64,000 nucleotides of DNA, taken from the NCBI GenBank assembly GCA_031213475.1, contig JARUPZ010000027.1:2293001-2357000 (forward strand), written 5' to 3'. Positions 46,310 through 56,510 of the stretch are shown here, piece after piece. The DNA is from Nereocystis luetkeana. Its lineage: Eukaryota > Sar > Phaeophyceae > Laminariales > Laminariaceae. Numbering within the stretch: the stretch's first letter is position 1; every line of letters begins with the position of its first letter. The position numbers and the translations under genes are program-made. The notes under the pieces are model-generated. The model had not been told where the DNA came from. It worked only from the letters and a program-made list of their open reading frames with translations, and did not search any database.

Positions 46310-48271
46310 TGACGTCCTTGCACGCCTTCACGCCGATCAACAAGCGAGTTTCCTACGCCTTTGGGACCGTCTGCCACAACACCTTCGCGACATCTCCTTC
46401 GACCTCCGCGGCCCCGGCTGGTCACCATCGACCATCGACTATTTAGGCGACGTTCTGCGCGAATACCAGGACGTCTTCTCCACATCCAAGACCGACTTCG
46501 GTTCGCATTCCCTGATTCCTATCAAGATTACCGTGCCTCCTGACAGCGCCCCGGTCACCTCCCGCCCAGATACCGGATGAACCCGATCATTGCCAAGAAG
46601 GCCGATGCCATCATCGACCAATATCTCGCGGCCGGGCTCATCCAGCACTCCACCTCGCCGTACTCCGGCCCCATGGTAGCTATTCCTAAGAAAGACGAAG
46701 GCATTCGCATCACGATCAACTACAAGAAGCTCAACGCCACCAGCTCCCTCGAACAACTCCCCATTCCCCGCGTCGGCGAGATCCTGGACTCTTTGGGCAA
46801 AGGATGCATCTTCTCCCTGTTCGATTTCGTCTCCTCCTTCCACCAAATCACCATCGATAAGGACACGATTCCCCTCACGGCTTTCTGCACGCCCGATAAG
46901 CTATTCGAGTAGCTCGTCATGCCGCAGGGCAGCAGCGCCGCCCCCGGTTGTTTCGTCAAGGTCATCAACGAGTTCATCAAAGACCTGGAACGCGTCGCCG
47001 CCTACCTTGACGGCATCATCGTCTACGATACGAACCCCACCGCCCACACCGCCAACATCCGAGCCCTCTTCCAACGCCTTCGTCTCCACTACCTCGAGCT
47101 CTCCGCCGCCAAGGCCAGAATTGGCGCCACCAAGGCTGACTTCCTGGGACATACGATCTCCCCCGCCGGCGTTAGCCCTAACGCCGACAAGGTCGCTGCC
47201 TTGACCAAGATGCCGATACCGCCGAACGTAATTCAAACCCGCGCGCTCATTAGTGGAATTGGTTACCACCGCAAATTCCTACGCCTGCGCCCCATCACGG
47301 CCCTCCTGCTCAAGCAAGGGGCCAGATTCCTTTTCACCCCGACCATGGAAGCGACCGTCCGCGAGATTCTACGCGAGCTCGCCGCCCCTCCGATGCTGGT
47401 TTTCCCGGACTACGACTCTGTCGCCGACAACTCCCGCCCTTTCCACTTGTACTGTGACGCCAGCCGCGACGGCTTCGGCGCCACCCTCAAGCAGGAACAA
47501 CCAGACGGCTCCGTCCGACCCATCCTGTTCATCAGCCGCGCCACCTTGGACTCGGAACGTTCTTGGACCCCCCTCGACCTTGAAGCCGGTAGGATCGTTT
47601 GAGCTATCAAGCGGCTACGCGGCCACCTTTGGTCCACCAAATTCGTCATCTACTCCGACCACAAGGCCCTCGAGAATATCGCCAAAGTAGGCGAGCACAA
47701 CGCCCGCGTGCAGCGCCGGTTGGAGGTCTTCTCCGCCTACACACACACGCTGGAGTACCGGAAAGGTACGGCCAATGGCAACGCCGACTTCCTCTCCCGC
47801 CTCTCCCAGCCAGCCAACGACGCCGACCGCACTGGACCCAACCACCTGACCAGCCCCGATACCGTGGGCATCTCCCTCATCCGTCCCTGCGAACCCTCCA
47901 TGCCGGACATCGGCTTGGGTGGGCTCGTACCAACTCCCTCCCTTCCCATCCCGGTCATCCGACCAATACTCTTCACTGACGACGACTACGGCGACTTCCG
48001 CCGCCTTGGACCCTCCATGGGTTCCTCCGGACCTTCCTCGGTCCCCAAAACCTTCGTCGGGCCTATTTCGACCCACGACAACGCCGTCGGGTCTCTCGCC
48101 AGATCCGCGAACTGCGCCGTGGACGCTGGCGCTCCTCCTGGCTCGGCTTTCAGGCCGCCCTTCATCTCTCCACCGCCCTTCGTCTCTCCACCCCAACCCT
48201 ACGGACCTGATCTCTTCACGGACCCGCTATCGCGCCGCCGCCGCCGCTGGCATTCTCCGCGCCACTGCTGA
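46310..48271 (+). pseudogene. Ty3/Gypsy element 2 reverse transcriptase and RNase H
   Basis: RT: DAIIDQYLAAGLIQHSTSPY, INYKKLNATSS, FSLFDFVSSFHQI, TAFCTP. A TAG at 46910 replaces the conserved Trp before LVMPQGSS. The active site reads YLDGII, so the second catalytic Asp is Gly. RNase H: LYCDASRDGFGATLKQ, FISRATLDSER; TGA at 47600 where Trp is expected; then YSDHKALENIAK. A Pro-rich spacer follows to 48271. About 70% like element 1. Confidence 0.8.
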
Positions 48272-50424
48272 CTATGGTTTCGGCCGCCGAGTAACGGTGG
48301 CTGTACCTCCAAGGTCAGCGCCTTCCCGCCCCCGCGCACCCGCGCCCACGGACAAGGGACCACCGCGTCCTTCCGAACCAACAACCTCCCAGGACGTGCC
48401 GCCCGCGCAACCAGCGCAGCCCGCGCTGCGAGCGACCATGGGCTCAAGATCGCCTCCGGCACTGTCTTCTTCCCTACTTAGGCCCCACGCCTCCGAGCCT
48501 GCCGTCGCGCCCAACAACGGTCTTCCACGACTGGCTTCAGCGCGACCTCTTCCACGATCTCCGGTGTCGCCATCGCTTCTCCTGCCGGGGTTTGCAGACG
48601 ACGACACCCACCTTCTCTCCTGTGTGGAGCACTTCACACACACGGACTGGGCGCGCGACCAAAGCGCCGAGCCCCTCTGCGCCGCTGCCATACACTATCT
48701 TTCCTTGCACTCCCCGGCCCCCCCGCCGCCCGACCTCCTGGGTTCATTCCAGCCGTCCCGGCGCCCGTCGCTTCCAGACGTGCTTGCCCTCGCAGGAAAA
48801 AGCCAACTTCACCGCACCGACGACAACACCGTTCTCCTGGTTCGACAACCACTTAAGCCTCACCGCACGGGAACCCGCTGCACATCCTCCACCACACCAC
48901 CCCCGCGCATCTACGTACCGATGTTGATGCGTCCTTGGGTGCTGCACACCTGCCACGCCGCCGCTTCCTGCCACTTGGGAGTCTCCCGCACGGTCAGCAT
49001 GCTCACGCGCTTTTTCTGGTGGATCGGCAAGGACATCTTCGCCCGCTGGTGGATCCGGCGCTGCCTCAAGTGCCAGGCGCGTAAGACCTCGCGCCAAACC
49101 ATCCGCGGGCCCACCCTTTCCCTGCCCCTACCTAACGGCCCCGGTATCACCGTCAGCGTCGACTACTTCGGCCCGCTGCCCCTTACCCCACGCGGCAACT
49201 CCTGCATCCTCCTCTTCACCGACCGCTTCAGCCGACGTGCAGACATGTACGCAGTGGCAGCAGCCCAGTTCACCGCCGTCGCTACTGCCGATATCCTAAT
49301 CGACCAGTGCATCCCTCTGTGGGGGTGCCCCGTCACCCTCATCTCCGACAACGCGCTGCACTTCACCTCGAAGCTCTTCAACGCCATCTACGAACGCCTT
49401 AGCACCAACAAGATCAACACCAGCTCGTACCACCCCTGCACCAATGGCGGTGCCAAGCGCGTCAACCACACCATGGCCCAAATGCTCTCTACGGGGAGCA
49501 ACGAGCGACAAGACAACTGGGACGAGCTGCTTCCGCACGTCGAATCCGCCTACAACAACTCGGTCAACGCCTCCACTGGGCTCGCGCCTAGCGAAGTCCA
49601 CATAGGCCGCCTTTCGCGTCTGCCCCTTTCGGTCTTGGACTCCCCCAATATTGGCGGCCACCAGAGCCTGGACCGAGACCACCTGGCCTACTGCAACCTC
49701 GCCATCGAGCGCCAGCAACACGCCTACCTCCTCGTCTGCGAAAACCACGCCGTCACCGCTTCACGTCTGGCCCGCCGCAACAAACCCATTATAATCGCCC
49801 TTTGCCTTGCACCCCCGTACACCGTGGGCGGCTGGGCATGGGTCTACAACTCCGCGGCCACTATCCGCCAAGGTGCCGATAAAGACACCAACACCACCGT
49901 GCTCAAGACCAATCTTTCCCTCAACTGGATTGGACCGTTCAAGGTTCTCGCCGTGGGCCCAGCGCCGACCTCCGACATCCCCGACAACCGTCCCCTCTAC
50001 GACAAACTTCTCTTCCTCGACCTACCCTCCGATCAACCTGGACGGGACTCCAAACACCGCGTCTCCGTCGAGCGCTGCAAGCCATGCCGGAGCCCCGACG
50101 ACACCAACGACATGCCCAAGTACCTACCAGCAGACCTCACCAAGTACGTGCTCAACTCCTTCACCAGCAAATCCCCTCCCTTCCACGTCACCTTCGACGA
50201 CGTCTCATCACCCCCGGAACGCGTTCGAAGTCGAGCAGATCACGGGCCACCTACTCGTTCGCGGCCGTGGCGGGGTTATCGCGGTCCTATACGAGACTCA
50301 TTGGGTCGGACTGCTTAGCCCTTCCTGGGAGCGGGAACTCGGCCTACAATACTTCAGACGCCACATCCTCCTCTACTGGTCCGGCACCCCAACAGAGGCA
50401 TTCTACGGTAGAGATTCACCCTAA
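48272..50424 (+). pseudogene. Ty3/Gypsy element 2 integrase with chromodomain-like end
   Basis: The frame is open from 47919 to 50318. It contains an H-H-C-C zinc site (VLHTCHAAASCH, CLKCQARKT), the catalytic core with D (VDYFGPLPL) and D (LISDNALHFTS), and TNGGAKRVNH where the catalytic Glu is expected, so it is Lys here. At about 50215 a frameshift leads to 50220-50424, with FEVEQITGHLLVRGRGGVIA, YETHWVGLLSPSWERE and RRHILLYWSG: a chromodomain-like module as in chromoviruses, which guides insertion to chromatin. Confidence 0.8.
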
Positions 50425-50635
50425 TATTTCTGAGGCTCCTCACTGAAGGAGCTCCATACCTCACCCGAAAACTGACTTCAGCAAAAATCAAATTGCATCC
50501 CGAAGAATAATCTCATGTCCCAAGTATACAAAAAACGTTTATTTTCGAAACAAGATTGGCATCCCGACGATTTTGGGTCAAGGAACCCCGTCATTCAGAA
50601 AACATTTTTGCGGAAATGTGCTACCTCTATCGTAG
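50403..50635. mobile_element. MITE family 3, copy 1, inside Ty3/Gypsy element 2
   Basis: 233 bp with ends CTACGGTAGAG and the reverse complement of CTACGATAGAG. It aligns with 57839-58054 over most of its length (CACCCRAAA, then CCCCGTCATTSAGAAA). It separates the chromodomain-like end from the next coding block, so it entered after the Ty3 element. Confidence 0.65.
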
Positions 50636-51064
50636 GACGTGACAACACAACACCGCCAGGCCAACCGCCTTTACCGACAGATGAGCATCGGTGCCGCGCA
50701 ACGCGAGCTATCACGGCCTAAAGGCCAAATCTTCCTCGCCTCCGGCTACACCCTCGTTCCCCGCAATCTCTGGCTACGCTCCTTCAGCTCCACCGTACTT
50801 CCACCGGGAGCACACCTTTGGTACAAGGCTCGCGATGGCCTATGGTGGCTGGCAAGATTGCCAATCCGTTCCCTCGGACTCTCCTTCGGACAAAACCTAC
50901 ATCATCCAGTTCCTCGACGACCCTGGACCGGGGGTCAAGATCAACCTCCGGCCGGCGAACTACACAAACCTCCAGCGTCGCCATCTACGGATCGTGGTGT
51001 TTACAACGCCATGAGACTGGGAGCCTTGCTCGCGGGGTATAACGCAGTTCTGACGGGCCCAGTG
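50636..51064 (+). pseudogene. Ty3/Gypsy element 2 C-terminal WW-rich (Tudor/SH3-like) tail
   Basis: Continues after the MITE: ANRLYRQMSIGAAQRELSR, GAHLWYKARDGLWWLAR, then in other frames TYIIQFLDDPGPG and YGSWCLQRHETGSL. I recall this tail from brown-algal Ty3 elements; its small beta-barrel look is inference. Two frameshifts. Confidence 0.55.
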
Positions 51065-51333
51065 GGCCTCTGACTGCCCCGCTTGGCCCCCATGAGTAGC
51101 CTCCTTTAGCATTGAGTAGTTCTTCGGATCGCTTGGGTGCGTTCACTTTCGTTTTGCAACCCTAGCACGCCGCCCCTTTTTTAGGTTTAGTTTTCAGCTG
51201 ACTCAGGCCTAGCCCTACGTGTGTTTTTTTACTGCGATCCTTCTACTTCAAAGTGTATTGCATTGCTCCTTCCATCTGACCACCGCCAGTTCCGCTCGCC
51301 TCTTTAAATAAAGCCGCCGAACTGTCGCGGTAT
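51065..51333. other. non-coding, start of tandem array
   Basis: Probably the 3' untranslated part of element 2. 51265-51333 belongs to the 95 bp tandem units that go on after the LTR insertion at 52147. Confidence 0.5.
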
Positions 51334-52146
51334 TGTTAAGATCACGGTGAGCGGAACACTTTGTATCCCTGGACAGGTCTGCCTATTAAGCCGGCACTCG
51401 TTGGTACTCACATTGATGTTCGCTTAGAGATAGAAGAGCCACTTTATTCCTTTCGTGCACGACGGAGACTGGGGCCACGCTCGTGCCTCTCTGGAAAACC
51501 CCTGGTTCTCCACCTAAGATACGCCTTCCAAGTACTACAAATACGATCCCAGTGCCAGAACCCAGGTAATTACCGGGCTTTCAACCTCATACAAAGCAGT
51601 ATCATAACACTAGCCCACTATGATGAGCTGTATATGCAGAATTATGGGAAATTCATGGAAACCCCGATTCCACAACTAGAACATGAGTCGAAGATGCGGC
51701 TCCTCAAAACCCACTCCCACACCTCTGAACGGCAAGGCAACGAAGCCGGCAAAGTACGTAAAAAATAATGAAAGGAAGCGTAGCCTCAAGGGGCAGGAAG
51801 AAATCGTCAACGAGTGAAAAAAAACTTGTACCGGCAAAAAGGCAAAAAGTCCTAAGCCGACGACGCCACTTGTTAAGATCACGGTGAGCGGAACACTTTG
51901 TATCCCTGGACAGGTTTGCCTATTAAGCCGGCACTCGTTGGTACTCACGTTGATGTTCGCTTAGAGATAGAAGAGCCACTTTATTCCTTTCGTGCACGAC
52001 GGAGACTGGGACCACGCTCGTGCCTCTCTGGAAAACCCCTGGTTCTCCACCTAAGATACGCCTTCCAAGTACAACAAATACGATCCCAGTGCCAGAACCC
52101 AGGTAATTACCGGGCTTTCAACCTCATACAAAGCAGTATCATAACA
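51334..52146 (-). mobile_element. non-autonomous miniature LTR retrotransposon (TRIM-like), element A
   Basis: LTRs at 51334-51609 and 51871-52146 (276 bp each) differ at about four positions, so insertion was recent. Both have TGTT...AACA ends. A 4 bp GTAT flanks both sides (51330-51333 and 52147-52150), a clean target duplication. On the minus strand the right LTR is followed by AGTGGCGTCGTCGGC, the same primer-binding site as Ty3 element 1, but the 261 bp inside have no domain. The LTRs belong to the family of element 1, which probably supplied the proteins. Confidence 0.9.
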
Positions 52147-52780
52147 GTATTGTACGTTCGGACGTATTGGTTTGTTTATTTGATCTACTTTTTGGTGTTG
52201 GGATATTTCTTCACAGAATAGTGTTGTACTTTCGGAAGTGTTGGTCTGCGGTTTTCAATCTATCACTCCCGGTTTCTTTCGCTTTCTCTAACGAAGGCAG
52301 CCGAACTGTCGCAGCATTCTCTTTTCGGGTGTGTTGGTCTGCTATTTCCAATCAATCACTGCCGGTTCCGTTCGCTTTCTTTAGCGAAGGCAGCCGAACA
52401 GTCGTGGTATTGTCTTTTCGGGTGTGCGGGTCTGCTGTTTTCATGCTACCGCTACCGGTTCCGTTCGCTTTTTATCAGCGACAGTGACCGAAATGTCGTG
52501 GTATTGTACCTTCGGTTATTCGCTGGGTCTCCGGTTATTCACTCTTCCACTGCCAGTTCCGCTTGCCTCTTCCATCAAAGGCCGCCGAACTTTCTTGGTA
52601 TCGTCCCTTTGGGATTGTTTGCGATTGGGGGATTTTTCCTATTTTCTGCTACGCATACCACTAAAAAATCGTAGTATTCTAAAACGGACGTTTTCGCGTT
52701 CTTTCGTCAATTTTCTGCCACCGTTTCCACCGGCCTGCTCTTCGTGAAGGCCGCCGAACCGTGGTGCTACAGTATTTCTA
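52147..52780. repeat. about 95 bp tandem repeat array
   Basis: Five to six diverged units, each with TTTCGGGTGTGTTGGTCTGC, CCGGTTCCGTTCGCTTTCT and GGC(A/C)GCCGAAC, also before the LTR element at 51265. Likely derived from the LTR or 3' part of a Ty3 element. Confidence 0.7.
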
Positions 52781-54415
52781 CCATGGCTCTTTTGCCGATT
52801 TATTTTCCTACCCTTTCTCCTTTTCTTATCCTGCGTATCGGATATAAAAGTGTTTTCTACCGCCTGGTTTGTTTTAGGCGTACGAGACCAGCTTTAGATT
52901 CCCTGCTTCTGTTGAAGTTTCCAGGTGTTTCCTTCGGCCCCCGTTTACCGGCATGCCTGTTTTGCCGCGACTAGCCTTACTACGACCTACATTTTCTGCT
53001 CACGTTGTAGTATATGAGGCATTCCTTAATGCCCTCGTTTTCTTTAGTGTATGCCCTTGCGGACGAAAGACCCTATCTCTTTCCAGTTTGTTCTAGTGTG
53101 TTTACCAGCTGGCCGTCCCGGGTCCCACGTCTTGGTCCCTTGGCTCTACGTTCTCGTCAGTCTCGAGTCCCCACGTTGTAGACCTCCGATGTATTTTATG
53201 TTTTCTCTTTCAAGCTTTGCGGCGTATTTCCCGCTACCGTATTTCGCGTTCGTTTTTCTTCGCGCCCGTGCGCCTTGTCTGGGTTCCTGCGTTTTGTTTT
53301 TATTCTCTCCTTCTGGATAGTCGCTTACCGGGTTTTCTTGAGTGAGGCGTCGAAGCCTCACTACGAGGTGTGGGGTAGATCTATCACCTCATTTCTGTGT
53401 TGAATAGCCGCATCTTCGATCTCTCCTCCGTATTTTTGGGATGATATGGTCATCATCTTTTTTATCGTCGTGTGATCTGCATCTACGACTATTCAGGGTG
53501 GACCAATGTGATGGAGTAGCAAATATATCATATAGGAACGTACATTTCCCATTTGCGAATCTTATACGGTTAAGCGGAGCGATTTGGGAACATACCCGTT
53601 TGCGAATCTTATACGGTTTCGCGTAGCATTTTGGGAGCATTCCCGTATGCGAGTATTGTATGACTACACGTACGTAGCGCTTTGGGAATCTTCTGTATGG
53701 GAATAGTCATACCTGCATACCAGGCCAGTTTTGGTTGACATCTGGGCTGAGTTGTGTTCCTGGCGAAGCCCCCAACCGCTCACTCGAGCTCTCCCCCTTT
53801 GTCTCAACTCACTTGAGGAGCAATAATAAGAAGTTCGTGAGCTACAAGCAGCGTGCTCTACTCAGCACCGACATCCCTGTGCCCCTTACCAGTTTTTATG
53901 TATCGGTGCCCCCCTCTTCACATAAGTCTGTATGTATAATATTAATGGAATTATTAGAGATCGGGAACCGATATTGTAATAATCTGCAGGTTGTTGTTGT
54001 AGAGAGAATTAGGCGTTATGGTTCACATTCTTTGGCTGAGTACGTATCTGTAGTACGTAGCTTACTTCGACAGCAGCAGCGGGTACATTGGATGTGGAGC
54101 GGAGGTGGAAGTACCAAGTGGATACCGCACGGAACGGTGCTAGCAGACTGGTAGAACACGCGAACAGACAGGGCCCGTGGCTTGCACCTGGACAGCGGGT
54201 CGCCCCCTCGGTCAGGTATTCGTGATTTCTTGATCAGGTATTTCGTGAAATCTGATGCAACATTGGATGTGGAGCGGAGGTGGAGCGCTTTATGCGTGGC
54301 ACAGGCAGCGTGCGAGCGCGGAAGCGTGGGCACAGTGCATCGCATCGACCGGTATTATGTGCAGAGACGGGTGGTTATCTGTATCCTTAACCCCGACGCA
54401 TACGGGCCGAGGGCG
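52781..54415. other. intergenic, no gene seen
   Basis: 53540-53700 has three tandem units of about 52 bp around TTGCGAATCTTATACGG and TTTGGGA(G)CAT. A 24 bp block ACATTGGATGTGGAGCGGAG occurs at 54087 and 54260. Nothing protein-like. Confidence 0.55.
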
Positions 54416-54740
54416 TGTGTGCGTGTACCTGGTATATTATTTTATGTATGTACCTGGTATATGTATGTATGCACATATATACCTGGTATGTATGTATGCA
54501 GGTATGTATGTATGTATATGTATGTATGTATGCATGTATGCATGTGTGTATGCATGTATGTTTGTATTATGTGAGTATGTGTATAAATATGTATATACCA
54601 GGGTATGTATCAATGTATGTATCAATGTATGTATCAATGTATGTATACAGGTACACATACATGTATTTATGTATGTATGTGTATGTACGTATGCATGTAT
54701 GAACGTGTGCATGTATGTATATATGTATATCCATACATGT
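54416..54740. repeat. ATGT/TATG microsatellite with TACCTGGTA sites
   Basis: More than 300 bp of ATGT-type units and variants, containing three exact TACCTGGTA sites (54426, 54451, 54480). Open frames on both strands are repeat artefacts. Confidence 0.9.
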
Positions 54741-54748
54741 GCCTGGTA

Positions 54749-55082
54749 TGTTACAAAACCTGGGCTGGCTAATCGAGCAATCTTTACCCCTGTAGCTCAC
54801 TATTAATAGGTATCACCTTCACATTTGGCGTCGTCGGCAGGACACAAACTCAAATCTCACTTCGAACGTTTCTTTTATAGAAACGCTTGCGCGTGCGGTC
54901 CTTATAAACATATCTGCCTGGTTCCGCAGGTATCAAAAACGAAGCGGGGGGGTCAGAGTACGGCCGTCTACGGTATACCGACGCCCCAAATATCCCGCCG
55001 TTTAGAGGGGGGGAAAGTGTTGAAAAGATTACCCTGGGCTGGGTAATCGGTCGATCTTTTACCCCCATAGTTCCGTAGGTAA
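54749..55082 (+). mobile_element. miniature LTR element (TRIM), element B, 3' LTR interrupted
   Basis: Left LTR 54749-54823 (TGTTACAAAACC to TTCACA), primer-binding-like TTTGGCGTCGTCGGCAGGAC at 54824, a 195 bp interior, a polypurine tract AGAGGGGGGGAAAG, and a right LTR from 55018 (TGTTGAAAAG) broken by the next LTR at 55083. The LTRs are about 70% alike. The left LTR has an extra TATTAA inside a CTATTAATAG palindrome. Confidence 0.7.
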
Positions 55083-55354
55083 TGTTATGATACTGCTTTA
55101 TATGAGGTTGAAAGCCCGGTAATTACCTGGGTTCAGGTACTGGGATCGCATTGGTAGTGCTTGGAAGGCGTATCTTAGGTGGAAAACCAGGGGTTTTCCA
55201 GAGAAGCACGAGCTTGGTCTCAGTCTCCGTCGTTCATGAAAGGAATAAAGCTGCTCTTCTTATATCTCTAACAGACGTCAGTAACAACGAGTACCGACTT
55301 AATAGGCAGACCTGTCCAGGGATACAAAGTGTCCCGCATGCTCTGATCTTAACA
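55083..55354 (+). repeat. LTR of the Ty3 element 1 family (element C)
   Basis: 272 bp, TGTTATGATACTGC to ATCTTAACA. It is followed by AGTGGCGTCGTCGGCAGGAC and an interior that starts with a T-arm-like hairpin (GTGAG-TTCGAAT-CTCAC, 55389-55405) and an ATG. No matching 3' LTR is found nearby, so the element is truncated or broken by the one at 55742. Confidence 0.75.
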
Positions 55355-55741
55355 AGTGGCGTCGTCGGCAGGACATGGGTCGTTGGTCGTGAGTTCGAAT
55401 CTCACGTCCACCATGAAATCGCTTTCTAAAGAGAGAAAACGAAAGAAAACAAAGAAAAACAAGAACAAAGAAACAAAACAAAAGCGGATTAGAAAATGTA
55501 TATTATTATTATGCTTGCCTTCCGACAATATAGCGTAGATGACATCCCAATATAATCCGAATATCCTTCCGTAAATCAGCAGTATACGCAGAAGAAAAAA
55601 ATGTCGTGCCTCCCCGCAGGGGATGTGGCAAGCACTTATAAAGAAGGAGCTGGTGAAAAAAAAGAAAGAAAAAAACACCACTACCTATAAACAGAGTAGG
55701 ACTAAGAACCGAGCGAAAATAAGAGGCAACCGAAGCACAAA
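55355..55741 (+). mobile_element. interior of LTR element C, no coding domain
   Basis: Primer-binding site, T-arm-like hairpin and ATGAAATCGC, then A-rich sequence. The short ORFs do not resemble gag or pol. Confidence 0.5.
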
Positions 55742-56087
55742 TGTTAAGGTCTTAGTCCTTTGGGCTAAAAGTACAAGGTTAACCAATCGCCTACCCAATC
55801 TAAGCCTCATAACACTCTCCCCCCCCTGGAACGGACCGGATATACGGCTCGACGCGTAACACCAACACGCGGTTCCAATTTTTGGGGATCCAGAAGTATT
55901 TTTCAGATTCTTGACATGAGGAGATTCAATTTTCTTTAAAAAGCGATTGCATGGTGGACGTGCGATTCGGACGCACAACCAACAACCCATGCCCTGCCGT
56001 CGACGCCATTTGTTAAGGTCTTAGTCCGTTGGGCTAAAGGTAAAAGGTTAACCAACCGCCTACCCAATTTAAGCCTCATAATACACA
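55742..56087 (-). mobile_element. miniature LTR element (TRIM), element D
   Basis: About 346 bp. LTRs at 55742-55814 (73 bp) and 56011-56087 (about 77 bp), ends TGTTAAGG and CATAACA in plus orientation. On the minus strand: LTR, AATGGCGTCGACGGCAGGGC primer site, a T-arm-like hairpin (GTGCG-TCCGAAT-CGCAC) followed by CACGTCCACCATG, about 150 bp, a polypurine tract CCAGGGGGGGGAGAG, and LTR. This is the full minimal set of a TRIM with no gene. Confidence 0.8.
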
Positions 56088-56106
56088 GCACCCTCCAGGT
56101 AGCCGC

Positions 56107-56510
56107 AGCAGTTTGTGGTACGAGTAGCATAGTCAGGTTCTCCCTACTAGTCCGCCTGGTACGTTGCTACCCTGTCTCCTGTCTCCGTCCTGCGTTCGTC
56201 AACTATGCCCCGCCCCTCGGCGTCAGACAATACGAAACAAGCAATGCAGGCTCGTCATATACCCACGCCACTTGACTCCTTTCATAAGGCTTATTAATAG
56301 AAGGAAGGAAGATGAAACAATGCTTCGAAGTACCTTAAAACCAGGGAGGATCAAGCGCCAAAGAGAAAAAAAGAAAAGAAAAAAAGACAAAGGAAGACCA
56401 CGTTCGAACCAGCTGCACCAGTTGGCGGCACGAGTAGCATAGACGTGTTCTACTTCCTAGTCGGCCTGGTGCCTCGCTACCCGTCTGCCATCTCCTTCGT
56501 ACTTTCGTCC
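56107..56510. repeat. direct repeats of about 100 bp
   Basis: 56107-56205 and 56408-56510 share ACGAGTAGCATAG, CTAGTC(C/G)GCCTGGT and GCTACCC. They are about 300 bp apart. They might be LTRs of another very small element, but the ends are not TG/CA. Confidence 0.5.

Noticed and set aside
35860..51333. One single Ty3/Gypsy element from the LTR at 35860 to the end of the tail at 51064
   Set aside because: NADAR, protease, RT and RNase H each occur twice in order with clear divergence, so there are two elements, not one.
54255..54806. Tyr/Val/Cys/Met-rich ORFs on both strands
   Set aside because: They are translations of the ATGT microsatellite, open in several frames at once.
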